The translations under genes and the position numbers were made by a program. Shown one piece after another: positions 5,115-6,037 of a DNA stretch of 6,037 nt. The first letter of the stretch is position 1; each line of letters opens with the position of its first letter. Source of the DNA: Candidatus Izemoplasma sp. (GTDB taxonomy: Bacteria > Bacillota_I > Bacilli_A > Izemoplasmatales > Izemoplasmataceae); assembly GCA_021736285.1 (NCBI GenBank), contig JAIPGE010000091.1, forward strand, positions 1 through 6,037, in the 5' to 3' direction. A model generated the notes under the pieces. It saw only the letters and a list, made by a program, of their open reading frames with translations, was not told where the DNA came from and did no database searches.

Positions 5115-6037
5115 ATGGCGAAAAAGAACGATCTTTCTTTACCAAAAGTGATTACAGATGCTGACAAAGAGATTTCTACAATCATTGAAAAAGACATTGA
5201 AGCAGAGTCCAAATTACTAAAAAAACTTGTTGATGACGTTTTAGATGCTAATATGGAAATCAAAAAACGTAACAATGAGCGTATCACAGACACAAGACGA
5301 AAACTTTATGAATTAAATGAAGAAATCGAACAGTTAAATCATACGATTGACACCGTCGATCGTGAAACTGTCGTTGAACAACTTAATCATATGATTGATG
5401 CTGAAAATATTATCTATGATGCGAAGAAACAAATTCGTTTTTTTGAAAGTGTTCAATTACCGAATCGTCTCGAAACGATTGAAACACTATATCAAGCATT
5501 TTATGATCAAGTCCTCTCAGTGAAAAATACAGAACTTGCTTTTACAGACCTTTTTTCTGACAAAAATAGACACCTCTTTGAACAACAAAAACATCTCACA
5601 GAACAAATCATCAGTCATTTTGTTTTACACCATCAAGAAAAACTCACCACACTTAAAGAAAAAATCAGTGATTTGATTCCGTTAAAAGAAAATCTAAAAT
5701 CATTAGAAAACACATACTTTGGACAAATCGAACAACAGATACAAGCAATACAAACACATCAAATGAGTTCTACTGCGATCTTTAGTGAAGATGATGAAAC
5801 GATTAATATAGGTGAAAAAGTTGAACAACAACATCATGATAAACTAGATAAAATCGCACAAAAAAAAGCATCTTTATCAGAAAAATATACGCAAAAAACA
5901 CAATCAGTTAAAGATAACTTTGACATGTATTACACCCAAGAAAAGGACAAATTGGAAGCAAAAAATAAAGATGTTATTGAACAAGAACAAGCCGACATTA
6001 AACAAAAAAATGAACAATTACGTAAAATTAAATTGTT
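5115..6037 (+). CDS. Second coiled-coil protein of the operon, function unknown (N-terminal 307 residues, runs off right edge)
   Basis: The reading frame is open to the end of the window: 307 codons plus two bases, no stop. I do not recognise it. It begins MAKKNDLSLPKVI and has no signal peptide or membrane segment. Residues 57-81 form a clear canonical heptad coiled coil (Ile57, Leu64, Ile71, Ile78 with Leu67, Leu74, Val81). Residues about 105-205 are richer in Phe, Tyr and Leu and look like a helical bundle. A likely flexible acidic linker lies at about 216-234 (Ser, Glu, Asp, Gly), after which charged coiled coil resumes to the edge. The visible part has two glycines (203, 233) and three prolines (10, 116, 189). 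It starts 3 bases after the upstream stop, in the same frame, with its own AGGAGG site. Same operon and protein type as the 1193-residue protein suggest a partner. Total length, and whether an enzymatic domain follows, cannot be told from here. Confidence 0.9.
   Translation, partial: MAKKNDLSLPKVITDADKEISTIIEKDIEAESKLLKKLVDDVLDANMEIKKRNNERITDTRRKLYELNEEIEQLNHTIDTVDRETVVEQLNHMIDAENIIYDAKKQIRFFESVQLPNRLETIETLYQAFYDQVLSVKNTELAFTDLFSDKNRHLFEQQKHLTEQIISHFVLHHQEKLTTLKEKISDLIPLKENLKSLENTYFGQIEQQIQAIQTHQMSSTAIFSEDDETINIGEKVEQQHHDKLDKIAQKKASLSEKYTQKTQSVKDNFDMYYTQEKDKLEAKNKDVIEQEQADIKQKNEQLRKIKL

Noticed and set aside
5108..5293. 61-codon open frame on the minus strand opposite the start of the second coiled-coil gene
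   Set aside because: It is antisense to a well-started coding frame; its serine and phenylalanine richness is the mirror of Lys/Glu/Asp codons.
1..6037. CRISPR array, insertion sequence, prophage or toxin-antitoxin module
   Set aside because: No regularly spaced repeats, transposase motifs, terminal inverted repeats or recognisable toxin genes are present.

Overview
The window reads as chromosomal DNA from a low-GC bacterium of the Bacillota/Mycoplasmatota side of the tree (by eye about one third G+C). The standard genetic code fits: every tryptophan in the supported genes is TGG, no TGA interrupts a frame, and CGG arginine codons recur. That argues against a classical Mycoplasma or Spiroplasma and is compatible with Acholeplasma-like, Izemoplasma-like or Erysipelotrichia-like bacteria. 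The genus is inference only.

Left part, minus strand (1-1419). A short promoter drives ruvB (Holliday-junction branch-migration motor), followed with a 1-base stop/start overlap by queA (tRNA queuosine biosynthesis), which runs off the left edge. The ruvB-queA order is the familiar Bacillota arrangement, but ruvA, which usually precedes ruvB, is not there.

Middle (1373-1529). This 157-bp divergent intergenic region holds one promoter for each direction, a 9-bp inverted repeat that places the same word in both promoters, and a possible small hairpin touching the ribosome binding site of the rightward gene. I see no terminator, RNA gene or riboswitch in it.

Right part, plus strand (1530-6037). 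Two tightly coupled genes encode long, almost entirely helical coiled-coil proteins that I do not recognise. The first is a complete 1193-residue protein with only three glycines and seven prolines, no membrane segment, no signal peptide and no nucleotide-binding motif. Parts of it follow an 11-residue (hendecad) repeat rather than ordinary heptads, and two of its segments may be an ancient duplication. The second starts 3 bases after the first stops, in the same reading frame, behind a near-ideal Shine-Dalgarno sequence. It continues past the right edge (307 codons seen). They are probably made together and may form a joint cytoplasmic fibre, scaffold or cytoskeletal structure; this is a hypothesis from sequence form alone. 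This pair is the part of the window most likely to be undescribed.
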